A stretch of 64,000 nt of DNA from the NCBI RefSeq assembly GCF_042685265.1, contig NZ_JBHUMX010000045.1; one strand, 5' to 3'. The position numbers and the translations under genes were made by a program. The notes under the pieces were generated by a model, which was not told the origin of the DNA, made no database searches, and saw nothing but the letters and a program-made list of their open reading frames with translations. The DNA comes from Oceanobacillus_B kapialis (GTDB lineage: Bacteria; Bacillota; Bacilli; Bacillales; Amphibacillaceae). This document shows positions 35,738 to 45,834 of this stretch, piece after piece; positions within the stretch are counted from its first letter, which is position 1, and each line of letters begins with the position of its first letter.

Positions 35738-35770
35738 CCTTTTCCCTCCTATGAGTATCGATCATAAATA

Positions 35771-36078
35771 CAAAAAAACTCCTCTCTGCGCAATGCAGGG
35801 ACGAGTTTAAATCGCGGTACCACCCTTATTATAAACAAACGAATAGCTTGTTTATCACTTCATCATGGTAACGGTATGAAACCGACGGGGATTAGCCGTA
35901 CTCAGGTTTAGCATTCCATGTGTCTGTCTTGAGGTTTTCTTTCAGCCCTGGAAAACCCTCTCTTCTCAATCGACCATCATGTACTCGGAACCTTCAACGA
36001 ATTAGTCATATAAAGCAGTGGATCAGGTGAAGCGGTAGTCAATTGCTTCTAATATATCCAGATCTTAGCTTTATTATA
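35771..36078 (-). ncRNA. T-box leader of alaS (alanine)
   Basis: The conserved T-box AGGGTGGTACCGCG lies at 35813-35826 on the minus strand. It is followed by a terminator hairpin (35774-35808; arms AAACTC...GCAGAG...GAGTTT) ending in T7. Upstream is a stem I candidate with an apical CAGGGCUGAAAG-type loop. A likely specifier codon GCT (Ala) occurs at 35910-35912 in the context AATGCTAAACC. Uncharged tRNA-Ala would stabilise the antiterminator and allow alaS expression. Boundaries are approximate. Confidence 0.93.
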
Positions 36079-36084
36079 AGCGAT

Positions 36085-36113
36085 ATTATAGATAAGTTTT
36101 AACCTATTGTCAA
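36085..36113 (-). promoter_or_regulatory. SigA-type promoter of alaS
   Basis: TTGACA (36108-36113) and TATAAT (36085-36090) with a spacer of exactly 17 bases on the minus strand, an ideal SigA promoter just upstream of the T-box leader. Confidence 0.93.
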
Positions 36114-36139
36114 CAAAAATTCATCTTCCCTATTTAGGC

Positions 36140-37195
36140 TTATGGGTGATAAAGATGTTTTATAATCACCTTGCAAGTCGTAAAGAGTGGAACCGCAAGA
36201 ATCATTCCAACAACACCGAAAAGCTGACCACCTAGAAGGAGCGCAAAAATAATACCTATCGGGTGAATGTTAATACTCCTTCCAACTATATATGGAGCAA
36301 GTAAATTGCTCTCAATTAATTGAAGAACAAATACCGAAAGAATAACGAACAATACCATTTTAGCTGATATGGTTAATGCAATCGCTACTGCGGGGACAGA
36401 CCCGATGATAGGACCAAAATAAGGAATAATGTTGGTTATCCCCATTATGATTGCTAATAATAATGCATAGGGCAGGCCGAGCAACTGAAATAAGATAAAC
36501 GAAGTGATGCTTACAAATAGACAAACAATCAGCTGACCGCGAATGTAATTTCCGATGGTTTCATCCACAGCTCTTACCATTTTACTAGTCCTCGCTCGGT
36601 GCTTTGTAGGGATGTACTTTTTTAGGTAATCCTTGATCTTACTATCATCTTTAAGAAAATAGAAAACAAGGACCGGAATGACGGTTATAATAACGATCAT
36701 ATCAAAAATTTTCGTCGTACTTTCAATTATAGTAGAAAGCAACCCATTCATATAATCCTCAAGCCGAACGATCAACTCATCAATTTTATCGTGTACAGCT
36801 TCTGGGAGAAAGGATGTATACTCATACATCTGGTAGATTAGTGCTTCGTACATACCGATAAAATGCGGAAGCTGTTCGTTTAAATCTCTTATTTGCGACA
36901 ACGTAACTGGAAATATTCGATAAATTAAATAACCAACTCCACCGAAAAATAATAAGTAAATAAGTGAAATTGCTAGACCCCTTGGTATTCCTATACGCTG
37001 AATTCGATTTATTATCGGATATAGTAAATATGCTATAAAACAGGCGATGATAAAAGGAGCCAGTAAATGCCATAAGAAAGAAAGGATGGCACCATATAAA
37101 GGAAAAAGCTTCACCATTAAATAGACAAATAAAAAAAGAAAAATACCAAAGATTAACCAGTAGAGAACCGTTATTCCCTTCCTGTCTTTGAACAT
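36140..37195 (-). CDS. AI-2E family transporter (YrrI-like)
   Basis: 351 residues from the ATG at 37195, which has GGAGAGG 9 bases upstream. Several membrane helices are spread through the protein with an extended cytoplasmic or extracellular loop near 100-160, and the C-terminal helices carry the family pattern GITNIIPYFGPIIGSVPA. Members include putative small-molecule exporters and the Na+/H+ antiporters of some halophiles; the substrate is unknown. It lies 54 bases after a zinc-ribbon gene on the same strand. Confidence 0.87.
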   Translation of the reverse strand: MFKDRKGITVLYWLIFGIFLFLFVYLMVKLFPLYGAILSFLWHLLAPFIIACFIAYLLYPIINRIQRIGIPRGLAISLIYLLFFGGVGYLIYRIFPVTLSQIRDLNEQLPHFIGMYEALIYQMYEYTSFLPEAVHDKIDELIVRLEDYMNGLLSTIIESTTKIFDMIVIITVIPVLVFYFLKDDSKIKDYLKKYIPTKHRARTSKMVRAVDETIGNYIRGQLIVCLFVSITSFILFQLLGLPYALLLAIIMGITNIIPYFGPIIGSVPAVAIALTISAKMVLFVILSVFVLQLIESNLLAPYIVGRSINIHPIGIIFALLLGGQLFGVVGMILAVPLFTTCKVIIKHLYHP

Positions 37196-37236
37196 AGTCA
37201 GCATCCTCTCCGCATAGTATTACTAGCTTTCAAATG

Positions 37237-37425
37237 CTACCACTGTATTTTTCTTTCTTCTTGTGAAAATAAATCATCCAACGAACTGAGCGATCCATCT
37301 GCCTCTACCTGATGAACCGTTAATCTATTATCTACGATCGCCATTTCAATGAAACAAGTCCAGCAGTAATATTGCTGCACTCCAATTTTGCCTATATCCT
37401 TACCATTGCAATTCGGACAACGCAT
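37237..37425 (-). CDS. Small zinc-ribbon protein of the recD2-yrrI interval
   Basis: 62 residues with CxxC motifs at residues 3-6 and 21-24 (the second as CWTC), so a likely zinc ribbon, and an acidic C-terminal half. I think it is the YrzR-like protein found here in Bacillus, but I am not sure of the name. It lies between recD2 and the AI-2E transporter gene, which it may share a transcript with. Confidence 0.75.
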   Translation of the reverse strand: MRCPNCNGKDIGKIGVQQYYCWTCFIEMAIVDNRLTVHQVEADGSLSSLDDLFSQEERKIQW

Positions 37426-37491
37426 TAACTCAAGCCCCTTTAACTTAAAACTTATTAAGCTAGGCTTTCCCGAATTGAAAAGAATTATACA

Positions 37492-39801
37492 TTACATAAA
37501 ATCATAAGGAGAAATATCTTCTTCCTCTTCTGGACTGACATCCACAGGGTTCTCGAGTCGTGCTTGCAACTGCTCTTTAAGGGCCGAATAACGCTTATTC
37601 GTGTCTATTGTTTCAATTCCGCGCTTAAAGGCTCTCTGCTCCCCACAAATAATAAGAGACCTCTTGCTACGGGTTATCGCAGTATACAATAAGTTTTTTC
37701 GAAGCATACGGTTATACGCAGAGACAACTGGTAATATAACTATCGGAAATTCACTCCCCTGTGATTTATGAATCGATATACAGTAGGCATGCATAATGTT
37801 TGTATAATCCTTCCTTTCATAAACCACTTCTTTCTCATCGAACACAATTACCAACTGTTCTACATTATCCGTGTTTTCATCTTCGGTAAAAATGGCGACT
37901 ACCTCGCCAATATCACCATTATAAACCCCATCTTCTGGTTGATTTACAAGTTGGATGACTTTATCACCAACCCGAAATACAGCATCTTGTGTCCGCACTT
38001 CTCTTTTCTGTGGGGATTTTGGGTTAATTAATTTTTGAAGTTCTTTATTGATCATCGTGATTCCTGCCGTTGATCGATACATTGGGGCAAGGACCTGGAT
38101 ATCCCGTACCTCAATCCCCTTCTTCATTGCCTTGGAGAAAATCTTTAAAATGACATCTAACAGTTGTGGTTCATAGCAGGAAATATAGCTGAAATCTTTA
38201 TCGTTTTCTAAGCTAGTTTCCTTGTCATTCTTTATTTCATGCGCAAGCTGTATAATCTTTGATCCTTCTTTCTGTCGGTATACTTCGGTTAGACGTACGA
38301 AAGGAATATATCCACTGCTAAGTAAATCCGATAACACCTGTCCCGGGCCTACAGAAGGAAGCTGATCCTCGTCCCCTACAATTAGTACCTGCATATCTTT
38401 AGGAATTGCCTTAAATAAATTATTCGCCATCCAAATGTCTACCATGGAAAATTCATCGATTATCAGAAACCTTCCATCAAGCTGTTCACTCTCATTCTTT
38501 TCAAATCCACTACCTCCGTCCCAACCAAGTAGACGATGGATGGTAACGGCAGGAAGTCCAGTTGATTCTGTTAGTCGCTTTGCAGCTCGCCCAGTCGGTG
38601 CAGTTAGGATAAACGGGTAATCAGAACGATTATCATAATCTTGTTTATCTAAAGAAAGGCTGTGAATTGTCGCATAGGTATTTAATATCCCTTTTAATAC
38701 GGTGGTTTTCCCTGTACCAGGTCCACCAGTCAAAATCATCATTTTTGAGTGTATTGCCTGATTGATGGCTTCAAATTGCTCTTTCCCATAGCTTAAAACT
38801 TCCTCTTCTTCTATCTCACCGATGATTTTCAATAATTCAGCTGTAGGGGTTTGATGATCAAGCTCTTCACTCATTATCCTCTTCACTTGAGCGGCGAAAC
38901 CATCTTCTGCATAATAAAGCGAGGGTAGATAAGCATTACCATCCTGTAAGATAACCTTTTTCTCTGTATTTAACTCCGTTAATCTATTATGAATCGAGTC
39001 TGGTGATAGATCAGCAGTTGCTAGCAAATCAAGTACTCGTCCTGAACATTCATCGACAGGCATATATACATTTCCTTCCTGCACGCTTTTTTGCAGAATA
39101 TATATACACCCTGCGCCAATCCGATTTGGATGGTTGGGAGCAAGTCCATTTCTTCTAGCAATTTCATCAGCTGTCTGAAAACCAAAGCCTTCAATATCAA
39201 ATACATACCGATAAGGGTCCGCTTCTAATATATCAACAGCTTCTTCCTTATAAACTTGGTATATTTTTTGTGCCATTTTAAGACCAATATTATAGGTAGA
39301 CAGATGGACCACAACATGTTCAAACCCTTGGTTCTCCTGAAGCGTTCGTGCCAGGTATTCCGCTTTTTCCTTTTTAATACCTGGCACCTTTTCTAACACC
39401 TCGGGGTTGTTAAGTATTTTGGTAATAGCATTTTCACCAAGCTTCTTTACTATTCTTTCTGCTGTTTTCTCACCAATACCGTAAAACATGTCACTGGAAA
39501 GGTAAGCTATTAACCCATCTTTTGTTTCAGGAATAAATGTTTTGTAGGATCGAACATTATATTGAAGTCCAAACTTGACATGCTTTTCGAATTCTCCATA
39601 AAAAAAGTAAGGGGTATTTTCCTGTAAGTTGGAAAAGTATCCCTTTGCTACAATGTCTTTTTCTTGGAATTCTTCATTCGTTTCCAATACTTTAATTTTT
39701 GCTATGGAAAAGTGCTCGGTTTCATTATGAAAAATGGTGTATAGTAGTTCTCCTTTAATATAGCCGATATCTCCCTCTCCGGAATGCCTGCCAGTTTCCA
39801 T
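37492..39801 (-). CDS. recD2: ATP-dependent RecD-like DNA helicase RecD2
   Basis: 769 residues, full length. A helix-hairpin-helix-rich N-terminal part (GIGEKTAERIVKKLG near residue 100) precedes the SF1 helicase core: Walker A GGPGTGKTTVL near 350, Walker B IDEFSMVD, and the C-terminal motif VI segment NLLYTAITRSKRSL. RecD2 acts in replication-fork maintenance in B. subtilis. A GGGG-containing site lies about 10 bases before the ATG. It follows the yrrB-like TPR gene by 19 bases. Confidence 0.95.
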   Translation of the reverse strand: METGRHSGEGDIGYIKGELLYTIFHNETEHFSIAKIKVLETNEEFQEKDIVAKGYFSNLQENTPYFFYGEFEKHVKFGLQYNVRSYKTFIPETKDGLIAYLSSDMFYGIGEKTAERIVKKLGENAITKILNNPEVLEKVPGIKKEKAEYLARTLQENQGFEHVVVHLSTYNIGLKMAQKIYQVYKEEAVDILEADPYRYVFDIEGFGFQTADEIARRNGLAPNHPNRIGAGCIYILQKSVQEGNVYMPVDECSGRVLDLLATADLSPDSIHNRLTELNTEKKVILQDGNAYLPSLYYAEDGFAAQVKRIMSEELDHQTPTAELLKIIGEIEEEEVLSYGKEQFEAINQAIHSKMMILTGGPGTGKTTVLKGILNTYATIHSLSLDKQDYDNRSDYPFILTAPTGRAAKRLTESTGLPAVTIHRLLGWDGGSGFEKNESEQLDGRFLIIDEFSMVDIWMANNLFKAIPKDMQVLIVGDEDQLPSVGPGQVLSDLLSSGYIPFVRLTEVYRQKEGSKIIQLAHEIKNDKETSLENDKDFSYISCYEPQLLDVILKIFSKAMKKGIEVRDIQVLAPMYRSTAGITMINKELQKLINPKSPQKREVRTQDAVFRVGDKVIQLVNQPEDGVYNGDIGEVVAIFTEDENTDNVEQLVIVFDEKEVVYERKDYTNIMHAYCISIHKSQGSEFPIVILPVVSAYNRMLRKNLLYTAITRSKRSLIICGEQRAFKRGIETIDTNKRYSALKEQLQARLENPVDVSPEEEEDISPYDFM

Positions 39802-39820
39802 TTAACACAACCCCACAATC

Positions 39821-40483
39821 TTACCTTTCACTTAATAACTGTTCCGCATTTTTCTTTCCGTTCTGAGCCAGCACATGATCTGGCTGTGCTTGCAGAGCAG
39901 ACTCAAAATGCTCTAATCCCTTTTCAACATGATCATGAAACAGTGCAATAACACCAAGGTTATAATGAGCATCACTATGCGTCTGGTCTAACTTTATGAC
40001 CTTCTCTAAAACCGTTTCCGCATCAGAAATATGGTCACTTTGGGCTAGAGCCAGACCATATTGGAATAAAATCTCCTCATCCTCTGGCGCTAGCTCCGCT
40101 GCCCTTAATAAATAAGGAAGTGCTAGCTTGTCATGTTCTTGTTGTTGGAAGGTCATACCGAGCATATAATATACATCAGCTTCTTCCAAGCCTAGCTCAA
40201 TCGCCTTCTGATAATTAGTTTGTGCCTTTACAAAGTTATCCTGTTCAACGTAAAGATTGCCTAAACCGTAGTAAGCAGTTCCAGCATTTGCATCAAGTTC
40301 AATCGCCTTTTCAAAAAAACGCTTTGCCCGTTCTTGGTCATTAACATGCATTAATAGGTTACCAAAGTTCACATAGCCTACAGGGTCGTTAGGTTTCTCT
40401 TCAATAACTTCCGAGAAAAGGGCTGCTGCCTCTTCAAACTTATTCTCCTGCATATAGGCAATTGCTTGTTTGTTTTTATCCAT
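39821..40483 (-). CDS. yrrB: TPR-repeat protein (YrrB)
   Basis: 220 residues made almost wholly of tandem TPR motifs (about six, each with the pattern A.AYY.LG.LY.....Y..A...Y.KAIEL). No membrane segment or catalytic motif is seen, so it is probably a cytoplasmic adaptor. It lies between mnmA and recD2, as in B. subtilis. AAGGGG precedes the ATG. Confidence 0.92.
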   Translation of the reverse strand: MDKNKQAIAYMQENKFEEAAALFSEVIEEKPNDPVGYVNFGNLLMHVNDQERAKRFFEKAIELDANAGTAYYGLGNLYVEQDNFVKAQTNYQKAIELGLEEADVYYMLGMTFQQQEHDKLALPYLLRAAELAPEDEEILFQYGLALAQSDHISDAETVLEKVIKLDQTHSDAHYNLGVIALFHDHVEKGLEHFESALQAQPDHVLAQNGKKNAEQLLSER

Positions 40484-40498
40484 CGTAAAACCCCTTAT

Positions 40499-41611
40499 TT
40501 AACCAACATAATCTAATGCTTTCTCATCTTTAAGAATTTCATCAATCGTCCCACCGCCTAAGCAAACCTCTCCATCATAGAAAACAACTGCTTGGCCTGG
40601 TGTAATAGCTCGTTCCATTTCAGCAAAATCTACTCTAACTTTCCCATTATCTAATAAAGTGACTGTTACATCGCTATCTTTTTGACGATACCTAAATTTA
40701 GCTGTGCATGTGAAGGTATTTTCAATTCTGTCTTTGTTAATCCAGTTTAGGTCTGTAGCGATTAAGCCATCTGAATAAAGGGTATCGTGTGAGTATCCTT
40801 GCTCCACATAAAGAATGTTGTCTTTTAAGTTTTTACCGACAACGAACCATGGATCTCCCGCACCGCCAATACCTAAACCTTGACGTTGACCGATCGTGTA
40901 ATACATTAAGCCATCATGTTTTCCTTTTGTTTCTCCACTTAATGTTTTCATCTCGCCTGGTTGTGCTGGCAAGTACTCACTTAAGAACTCTTTAAAGTTC
41001 CGTTCACCAATAAAACAGATTCCGGTACTGTCTTTCTTATCTGCCGTTACGAGGTCATGTTTCTTTGCAATTTCTCGAACCTCAGATTTAGGAAGATGTC
41101 CAAGTGGAAACATAACTTTTTCCAGAACTTCTTCTGTTAATTGGTTTAAAAAGTAAGTTTGATCTTTATTGTCATCCACACCACGAAGCATTTCTACGCG
41201 TCCATCTGACTCACGTACTTGCGCATAGTGGCCTGTTGCTAAATAGTCAGCTCCAAGTGAAATGGCGTGATCAAGAAACGCTTTGAATTTAATTTCTTTG
41301 TTACACATCACATCAGGGTTTGGTGTTCTTCCTGCTTTGTATTCATCTAGAAAATAGGTGAACACTTTATCCCAATATTGCTTTTCAAAGTTGACCGCAT
41401 AATATGGGATATCAAGCTGGTTGCATACGCGGACAACATCATCATAATCCTCTGTAGCCGTACACACCCCAAATTCATCCGTGTCATCCCAATTCTTCAT
41501 AAAGATACCGACAACGTCATAGCCTTGTTGCTTTAACAACAAAGCTGCCACTGAAGAATCAACTCCACCACTCATACCAACTACGACTCTTGTATCTTCA
41601 TTTCTTTTCAT
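40499..41611 (-). CDS. mnmA: tRNA-specific 2-thiouridylase MnmA
   Basis: 370 residues, full length. The PP-loop is GMSGGVDSS (near residue 13-21), the catalytic cysteines are in PDVMCNKE and GICFIGERNF, and the C-terminal domain is complete. It makes s2U34 in tRNAs for Lys, Glu and Gln, taking sulfur from the desulfurase encoded next door. The pairing yrvO-mnmA in one unit with cymR upstream is a conserved sulfur module. Confidence 0.97.
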   Translation of the reverse strand: MKRNEDTRVVVGMSGGVDSSVAALLLKQQGYDVVGIFMKNWDDTDEFGVCTATEDYDDVVRVCNQLDIPYYAVNFEKQYWDKVFTYFLDEYKAGRTPNPDVMCNKEIKFKAFLDHAISLGADYLATGHYAQVRESDGRVEMLRGVDDNKDQTYFLNQLTEEVLEKVMFPLGHLPKSEVREIAKKHDLVTADKKDSTGICFIGERNFKEFLSEYLPAQPGEMKTLSGETKGKHDGLMYYTIGQRQGLGIGGAGDPWFVVGKNLKDNILYVEQGYSHDTLYSDGLIATDLNWINKDRIENTFTCTAKFRYRQKDSDVTVTLLDNGKVRVDFAEMERAITPGQAVVFYDGEVCLGGGTIDEILKDEKALDYVG

Positions 41612-41626
41612 ATCTATTCATCCTTT

Positions 41627-42769
41627 TTATGAAACTAATCGTTTTACTATTTTGGACACTCTTTCCGCTGCTTCTGTGACGTTTTCCTTTGTATTCGCAA
41701 GCCCAAAACTAAACCGGATGGAATTTGTGGTACATGGATGTCCTTCACCAAACATTGCACTTAGCACATGTGAAGGCTCTACAGAACCCGCAGTACAAGC
41801 ACTCCCACTAGAAGCAGCAATTCCACTTAGGTCAAAATTAGTAAGAAGTGTTTCCACATTGGTCCCCGGAAAACTTATATTTACAATAGAAGCAATGGCA
41901 GAATCAGAATCCCCATTGATAGCAAAATTTATTTCATTATTTTTAAGTGTTTGGACAAAGAGGTCCTTGTAGCTTTTATAAAGCTCATTTCTCTCCTGCC
42001 GCTTTTCCATGGCTATTTCTACAGCCCGTTTAAATCCAACTATAGCAGGAACATTCTCTGTGCCTGGACGGCGTTTACGTTCCTGTTCACCGCCAAATTG
42101 TAATGCCTGTAAGGGGGTTCCTTCCTTTATATAAAGAAACGCAATTCCTTTAGGCCCGTTAATTTTATGAGAAGAAACGGTTAACAAATCGATGCCCATT
42201 TCTCTCACATCAATATCCAGTAATCCATACGCTTGAACTGCATCTGTATGAAAATATGCTTGATGGTCTTTTACAAGAGCTGCAGCTTCCTCAATTGGCT
42301 GAATAATTCCAGTTTCATTATTCACGAACATAATAGACACTAGAATGGTATCCTCACGAAGCGCGTTACGTAAGTCCTCTATTGCTATTTTTCCATCCTC
42401 ATAAATGGGCAGGTAAGTGACATCAAATCCCATTTTCTCGAGTGTCTCTGCTGTGTGCAGTGTTGCATGATGCTCCTGGCTCACTGTTATGATATGCTTT
42501 CCTTTTTGCTCATTAGCTAAAGCTGTACCGATAAGCGCCATATTATCCCCCTCGGTACCGCCACTTGTAAAGACAAGCTCTTTCTCATTGGCATGAATAC
42601 TTTTGGCAAGAACTCTCCTCGCCTCATCTAGTTGCTGCCTCGCTTTTCTGCCGAATGAATGGACACTCGATGGGTTTCCAAATACCTCCGTAAATGTGGC
42701 GTGCATCGTTGCAATAACGTCCTCGTGCATGGGACTTGTGGCAGCATGATCCAAGTAGATTTGTTCCAT
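41627..42769 (-). CDS. Cysteine desulfurase (YrvO-like, IscS family)
   Basis: 380 residues. The start is the ATG at 42769 with GGAAGGAAAG upstream. PLP-binding Lys is in SSHKINGPKG near residue 203, the catalytic Cys is in SSGSACTAGS near 325-330, and HHATLHT carries the PLP-stacking His. It removes sulfur from cysteine and passes it to MnmA. In B. subtilis YrvO is the dedicated partner of MnmA and the gene order is the same, so I expect this role here. Confidence 0.93.
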   Translation of the reverse strand: MEQIYLDHAATSPMHEDVIATMHATFTEVFGNPSSVHSFGRKARQQLDEARRVLAKSIHANEKELVFTSGGTEGDNMALIGTALANEQKGKHIITVSQEHHATLHTAETLEKMGFDVTYLPIYEDGKIAIEDLRNALREDTILVSIMFVNNETGIIQPIEEAAALVKDHQAYFHTDAVQAYGLLDIDVREMGIDLLTVSSHKINGPKGIAFLYIKEGTPLQALQFGGEQERKRRPGTENVPAIVGFKRAVEIAMEKRQERNELYKSYKDLFVQTLKNNEINFAINGDSDSAIASIVNISFPGTNVETLLTNFDLSGIAASSGSACTAGSVEPSHVLSAMFGEGHPCTTNSIRFSFGLANTKENVTEAAERVSKIVKRLVS

Positions 42770-42925
42770 CACAATCTTTCCTTCCAAACAAATTATCCAC
42801 CTTTACTGACAGTATGACTCACTAGAAAAATACTCACAGGTAAATAAGAATTTCAATTAGGGTTGAACTGCTAATAAAGCTAGATTTGTTAGTAGAGATA
42901 ATACCCCACTGGATAAAGTTGTTCC

Positions 42926-43345
42926 TTATATATAAAACATGTAGCCTTCTTCAGGTTGCTCTCCGTTATGGTTTGCCAAATCCTCTAATGTTGTTGTATC
43001 TAATACATCTTTAACAGCATCCCGGATCCTCATCCAAAGTGCTTGTTTTGCAGGCTCTTCATCTTCAATACCTTCTACGGGCGTGATTGGCCCTTCTAAT
43101 ACTCTAATAATGTCCCCTGCCTTTATTGTGTTAGGTTCCTTTGCCAATATATATCCACCGTAAGCACCACGAACACTTTTAATTAAACCTGCATTCCTTA
43201 GAGGGGATGCCAACTGTTCCAAATAGTGTTCAGACAATTCATTTTCCCTTGCAATATTTTTTAAAGAAGTCGGCCCGTTACCGTGGTTTTTAGCTAAACA
43301 AATCATAATGGTTAGGCCATATCTTCCTTTTGTTGAAATTTTCAC
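42926..43345 (-). CDS. cymR: Cysteine metabolism repressor CymR (Rrf2 family)
   Basis: 139 residues. The start is the GTG at 43345, with AGAGGTG 6 bases before it; an earlier GTG lies within that site. An N-terminal winged helix (STKGRYGLTIMICLAK; LSEHYLEQL; RGAYGGY) is followed by the C-terminal tail ending in EGYMFYI, nearly identical to B. subtilis CymR. CymR, complexed with CysK, represses cysteine biosynthesis and uptake genes. The Rrf2 iron-sulfur cysteines are not present. Confidence 0.95.
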   Translation of the reverse strand: MKISTKGRYGLTIMICLAKNHGNGPTSLKNIARENELSEHYLEQLASPLRNAGLIKSVRGAYGGYILAKEPNTIKAGDIIRVLEGPITPVEGIEDEEPAKQALWMRIRDAVKDVLDTTTLEDLANHNGEQPEEGYMFYI

Positions 43346-43583
43346 TTGATACACCTCTATTTTGCGTACAATGCTATTATTTTTATACGTTTATACACAT
43401 GATAGTATAGCACGAATCTTGTCTTTCTTGCATTTTATCGGCATCATGCTTAAGCTAGAATTAGACATTTTTATTTATCTTACTTCTAAAAATAGAAGGA
43501 CTGCTATTCACTAGACTTTAGAAAAACGAACGGAAAAGCTTTTTGTGAAACAAACTATTATTTTACTATAGAGGACGGTATAA

Positions 43584-44861
43584 ATGAAACAGAAACCACT
43601 CGCCTTTCGGATGCGCCCAGCGAATATTGACCAAATAATAGGTCAGGAGCATTTGGTCGCAGCAGGGAAAATTATATATAGAATGGTAGAAGCAAACCGA
43701 TTAGCATCCATGATTTTATTTGGCCCTCCTGGCACTGGAAAAACATCAATGGCACAGGCTCTTGCAAAAAGTCTTGGCATGCCTGTAAAAAAGCTAAACG
43801 CTGTAACAGATAAAAAGAAAGAAATGGAAATTGCTGTAGAGGAAGCCAAAATGCGTGGCCAGTTAGTCTTAATTTTAGATGAGGTTCATCGTTTAGATAA
43901 GTCAAAACAAGACTTTCTTCTTCCCCATCTGGAAAGTAATCTAATTACCTTAATCGGCTGTACAACAAGTAACCCGTATCATTCGATTAATCCAGCAATC
44001 CGCAGTAGGTGTCACCTATTTGAACTCCATAGATTAACAGAAGAACATGTTAAAACAGCCATCTTGAGAGCAATTGAGGATAAAGAAGAAGGCTTTGGTG
44101 ATCAACAGGTGTTACTTACAGACGAAGCTTTAACACATTTTGCGAGAAGTGCAAACGGAGATATGCGTGCTGCTTTGAACGGCTTAGAGCTTGCCGTATC
44201 GTCAACCCCAAAAAACAACGAAGGTAAAGTTGAAATCACCCTTTCTGTCGCTGAAGAATGTATGCAAAAAAAGAGTTTTTCTCATGACAAAGGCGGAGAT
44301 GCACATTATGATGTACTATCAGCTTTTCAAAAATCAATTCGTGGAAGTGATGTAGATGCAGCACTCCATTATTTAGCAAGGTTAATTGAAGCAGGTGACC
44401 TTGACAGTATTGCACGGAGAATGATCGTTACTGCTTATGAGGATATAGGTGTTGCCAATCCACAGGCTGGTCCACGGGCTGTGGCTGCCGTACAGGCTGC
44501 TGAACGGCTAGGCTTTCCTGAAGCACGTATCCCCTTATCTGTTGCAATCGTGGAATTATGTCTGTCACCTAAATCGAATACAGCATATAAAGCATTAGAT
44601 GCCGCACTTGCTGATATCCAATCCGGAAAAAGTGGCGAAATACCAGCTCATTTAAAGGATTCCCATTATCAGGGAGCCGGCAAGCTTGGTCGCGGTGTCG
44701 ATTACAAATACCCTCATAATTACGAAAATGCATGGATTGACCAGCAATATTTGCCGGATTCTATTAAAAATAAACACTACTACCAGCCGAAAAGTACTGG
44801 TAAATTTGAGACTGCCATGAAACAAGTTTACGAAAAAATTCAACGTGAGAAAACAAAATAA
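43584..44861 (+). CDS. rarA: Replication-associated recombination protein RarA (MgsA family)
   Basis: 425-residue AAA+ ATPase with Walker A GPPGTGKTS (near residue 48), Walker B LILDEVHR (near 98), sensor 1 and arginine-finger regions, and a C-terminal tetramerisation domain of the MgsA type. It acts at stalled replication forks. It starts a plus-strand unit divergent from cymR. The intergenic region (229 bp) holds no gene I can support. Confidence 0.95.
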   Translation: MKQKPLAFRMRPANIDQIIGQEHLVAAGKIIYRMVEANRLASMILFGPPGTGKTSMAQALAKSLGMPVKKLNAVTDKKKEMEIAVEEAKMRGQLVLILDEVHRLDKSKQDFLLPHLESNLITLIGCTTSNPYHSINPAIRSRCHLFELHRLTEEHVKTAILRAIEDKEEGFGDQQVLLTDEALTHFARSANGDMRAALNGLELAVSSTPKNNEGKVEITLSVAEECMQKKSFSHDKGGDAHYDVLSAFQKSIRGSDVDAALHYLARLIEAGDLDSIARRMIVTAYEDIGVANPQAGPRAVAAVQAAERLGFPEARIPLSVAIVELCLSPKSNTAYKALDAALADIQSGKSGEIPAHLKDSHYQGAGKLGRGVDYKYPHNYENAWIDQQYLPDSIKNKHYYQPKSTGKFETAMKQVYEKIQREKTK

Positions 44862-45032
44862 AACCGTACCTCTTGACTAGCTTCCATTCATTTTAAAAAT
44901 GTTTTTTATTCAAAAGGCAGATATTCTACTTTAACTAAGGATCCCAAGGTATAAAATCTCTTCTTATCGGTAAAGCTAACATTATAAAACAAGAAATCTA
45001 TGATTTATTTTATCGATGAAGGAGTGGTACGA

Positions 45033-45704
45033 ATGGTAAAAGTGAGGCAAGATGCATGGTCCCATGAGGACGATTTATTACTTGCAGAAACAGTTTTACG
45101 CCATATTAGAGAAGGTAGTACGCAATTAAATGCATTTGATGAAGTAGGAGACAAATTAAATCGAACTTCTGCTGCATGCGGGTTTCGTTGGAATGCTGAG
45201 GTCCGTGCAAAATACGACAATGCTATCGATCTTGCAAAAAGACAAAGAAAAGAGAAGAAACGAGCTTTAGCTGGTCAATCAGCACGTGTCAGAAAACCTG
45301 TTACACCAATTGCAGCGCCTGTACTAGAAAACGAAGAGCAACCAACAACAGACTATACACCAGCAATCGTTGAGAGCTCCCCTATTACAATGGATACTGT
45401 TATTCGCTTTCTAAAGGAAGTTAAAAAAGACTACTATGCTTCCAATCAATCAAAAGCATCTCTTGTGCACATGCAAGAAGAGAATACAAATTTAAAAGAA
45501 GAAATAAAAGATTTACAGCAGCAGCTTAAACAAACAGAACAACAACTGGCAACAATCCAAGAAGATTACCAAGTGTTTATCCAAATTATGGATAGGGCTA
45601 GAAAGATGACGGTACTTGAGGAAACTGGATCAGCAGCTCCTGCCTTCCGTATGGACAAAAACGGCAATCTTCAGCAGCTTGCACAAGGTAATCAAGCTTT
45701 ATAA
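45033..45704 (+). CDS. rsfA: RsfA-family transcriptional regulator
   Basis: 223 residues from the ATG at 45033 (AAGGAG 9 bases upstream). The N-terminal Myb/SANT-like domain (VRQDAWSHEDDLLLAETVLRHIREG...LNRTSAACGFRWNAEVR) is that of RsfA, the prespore regulator of SigF-dependent genes in B. subtilis. A Lys-rich and Pro-rich linker and a C-terminal coiled coil (about 145-195) follow. It replaces tcdA between rarA and the 6S RNA gene. The family is certain, the exact B. subtilis orthologue less so. Confidence 0.85.
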   Translation: MVKVRQDAWSHEDDLLLAETVLRHIREGSTQLNAFDEVGDKLNRTSAACGFRWNAEVRAKYDNAIDLAKRQRKEKKRALAGQSARVRKPVTPIAAPVLENEEQPTTDYTPAIVESSPITMDTVIRFLKEVKKDYYASNQSKASLVHMQEENTNLKEEIKDLQQQLKQTEQQLATIQEDYQVFIQIMDRARKMTVLEETGSAAPAFRMDKNGNLQQLAQGNQAL

Positions 45705-45710
45705 AGGGAA

Positions 45711-45821
45711 ACTTCATTTCGTGGGGGCTCCCTTCCTCCCCACCAAATGTTAGTTGATCGAATTAGGCCTTACCTGGCAGTTGACCCCGAAGTCTTACTG
45801 CCAGCTAAAGTGGGATAAAAA
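45711..45821 (+). repeat. Dispersed intergenic repeat, copy A
   Basis: Similar to 57507-57594. Both contain CCCCACCAAATGTTAGTTGA, a preceding GTGGGG / CCCCAC hairpin, and a closing ACTGCCAG..AA..GGGATAAA or GGCAGGATAAA stretch. This copy has about 25 extra bases that create perfect arms CTGGCAG / CTGCCAG (from 45774). It directly follows the rsfA stop codon. Confidence 0.7.
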
Positions 45822-45834
45822 GAAAAACTATATC

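Noticed and set aside
42792..42800. DnaA-box-like TTATCCACC upstream of the desulfurase gene
   Set aside because: A single one-mismatch site without partners is expected by chance.
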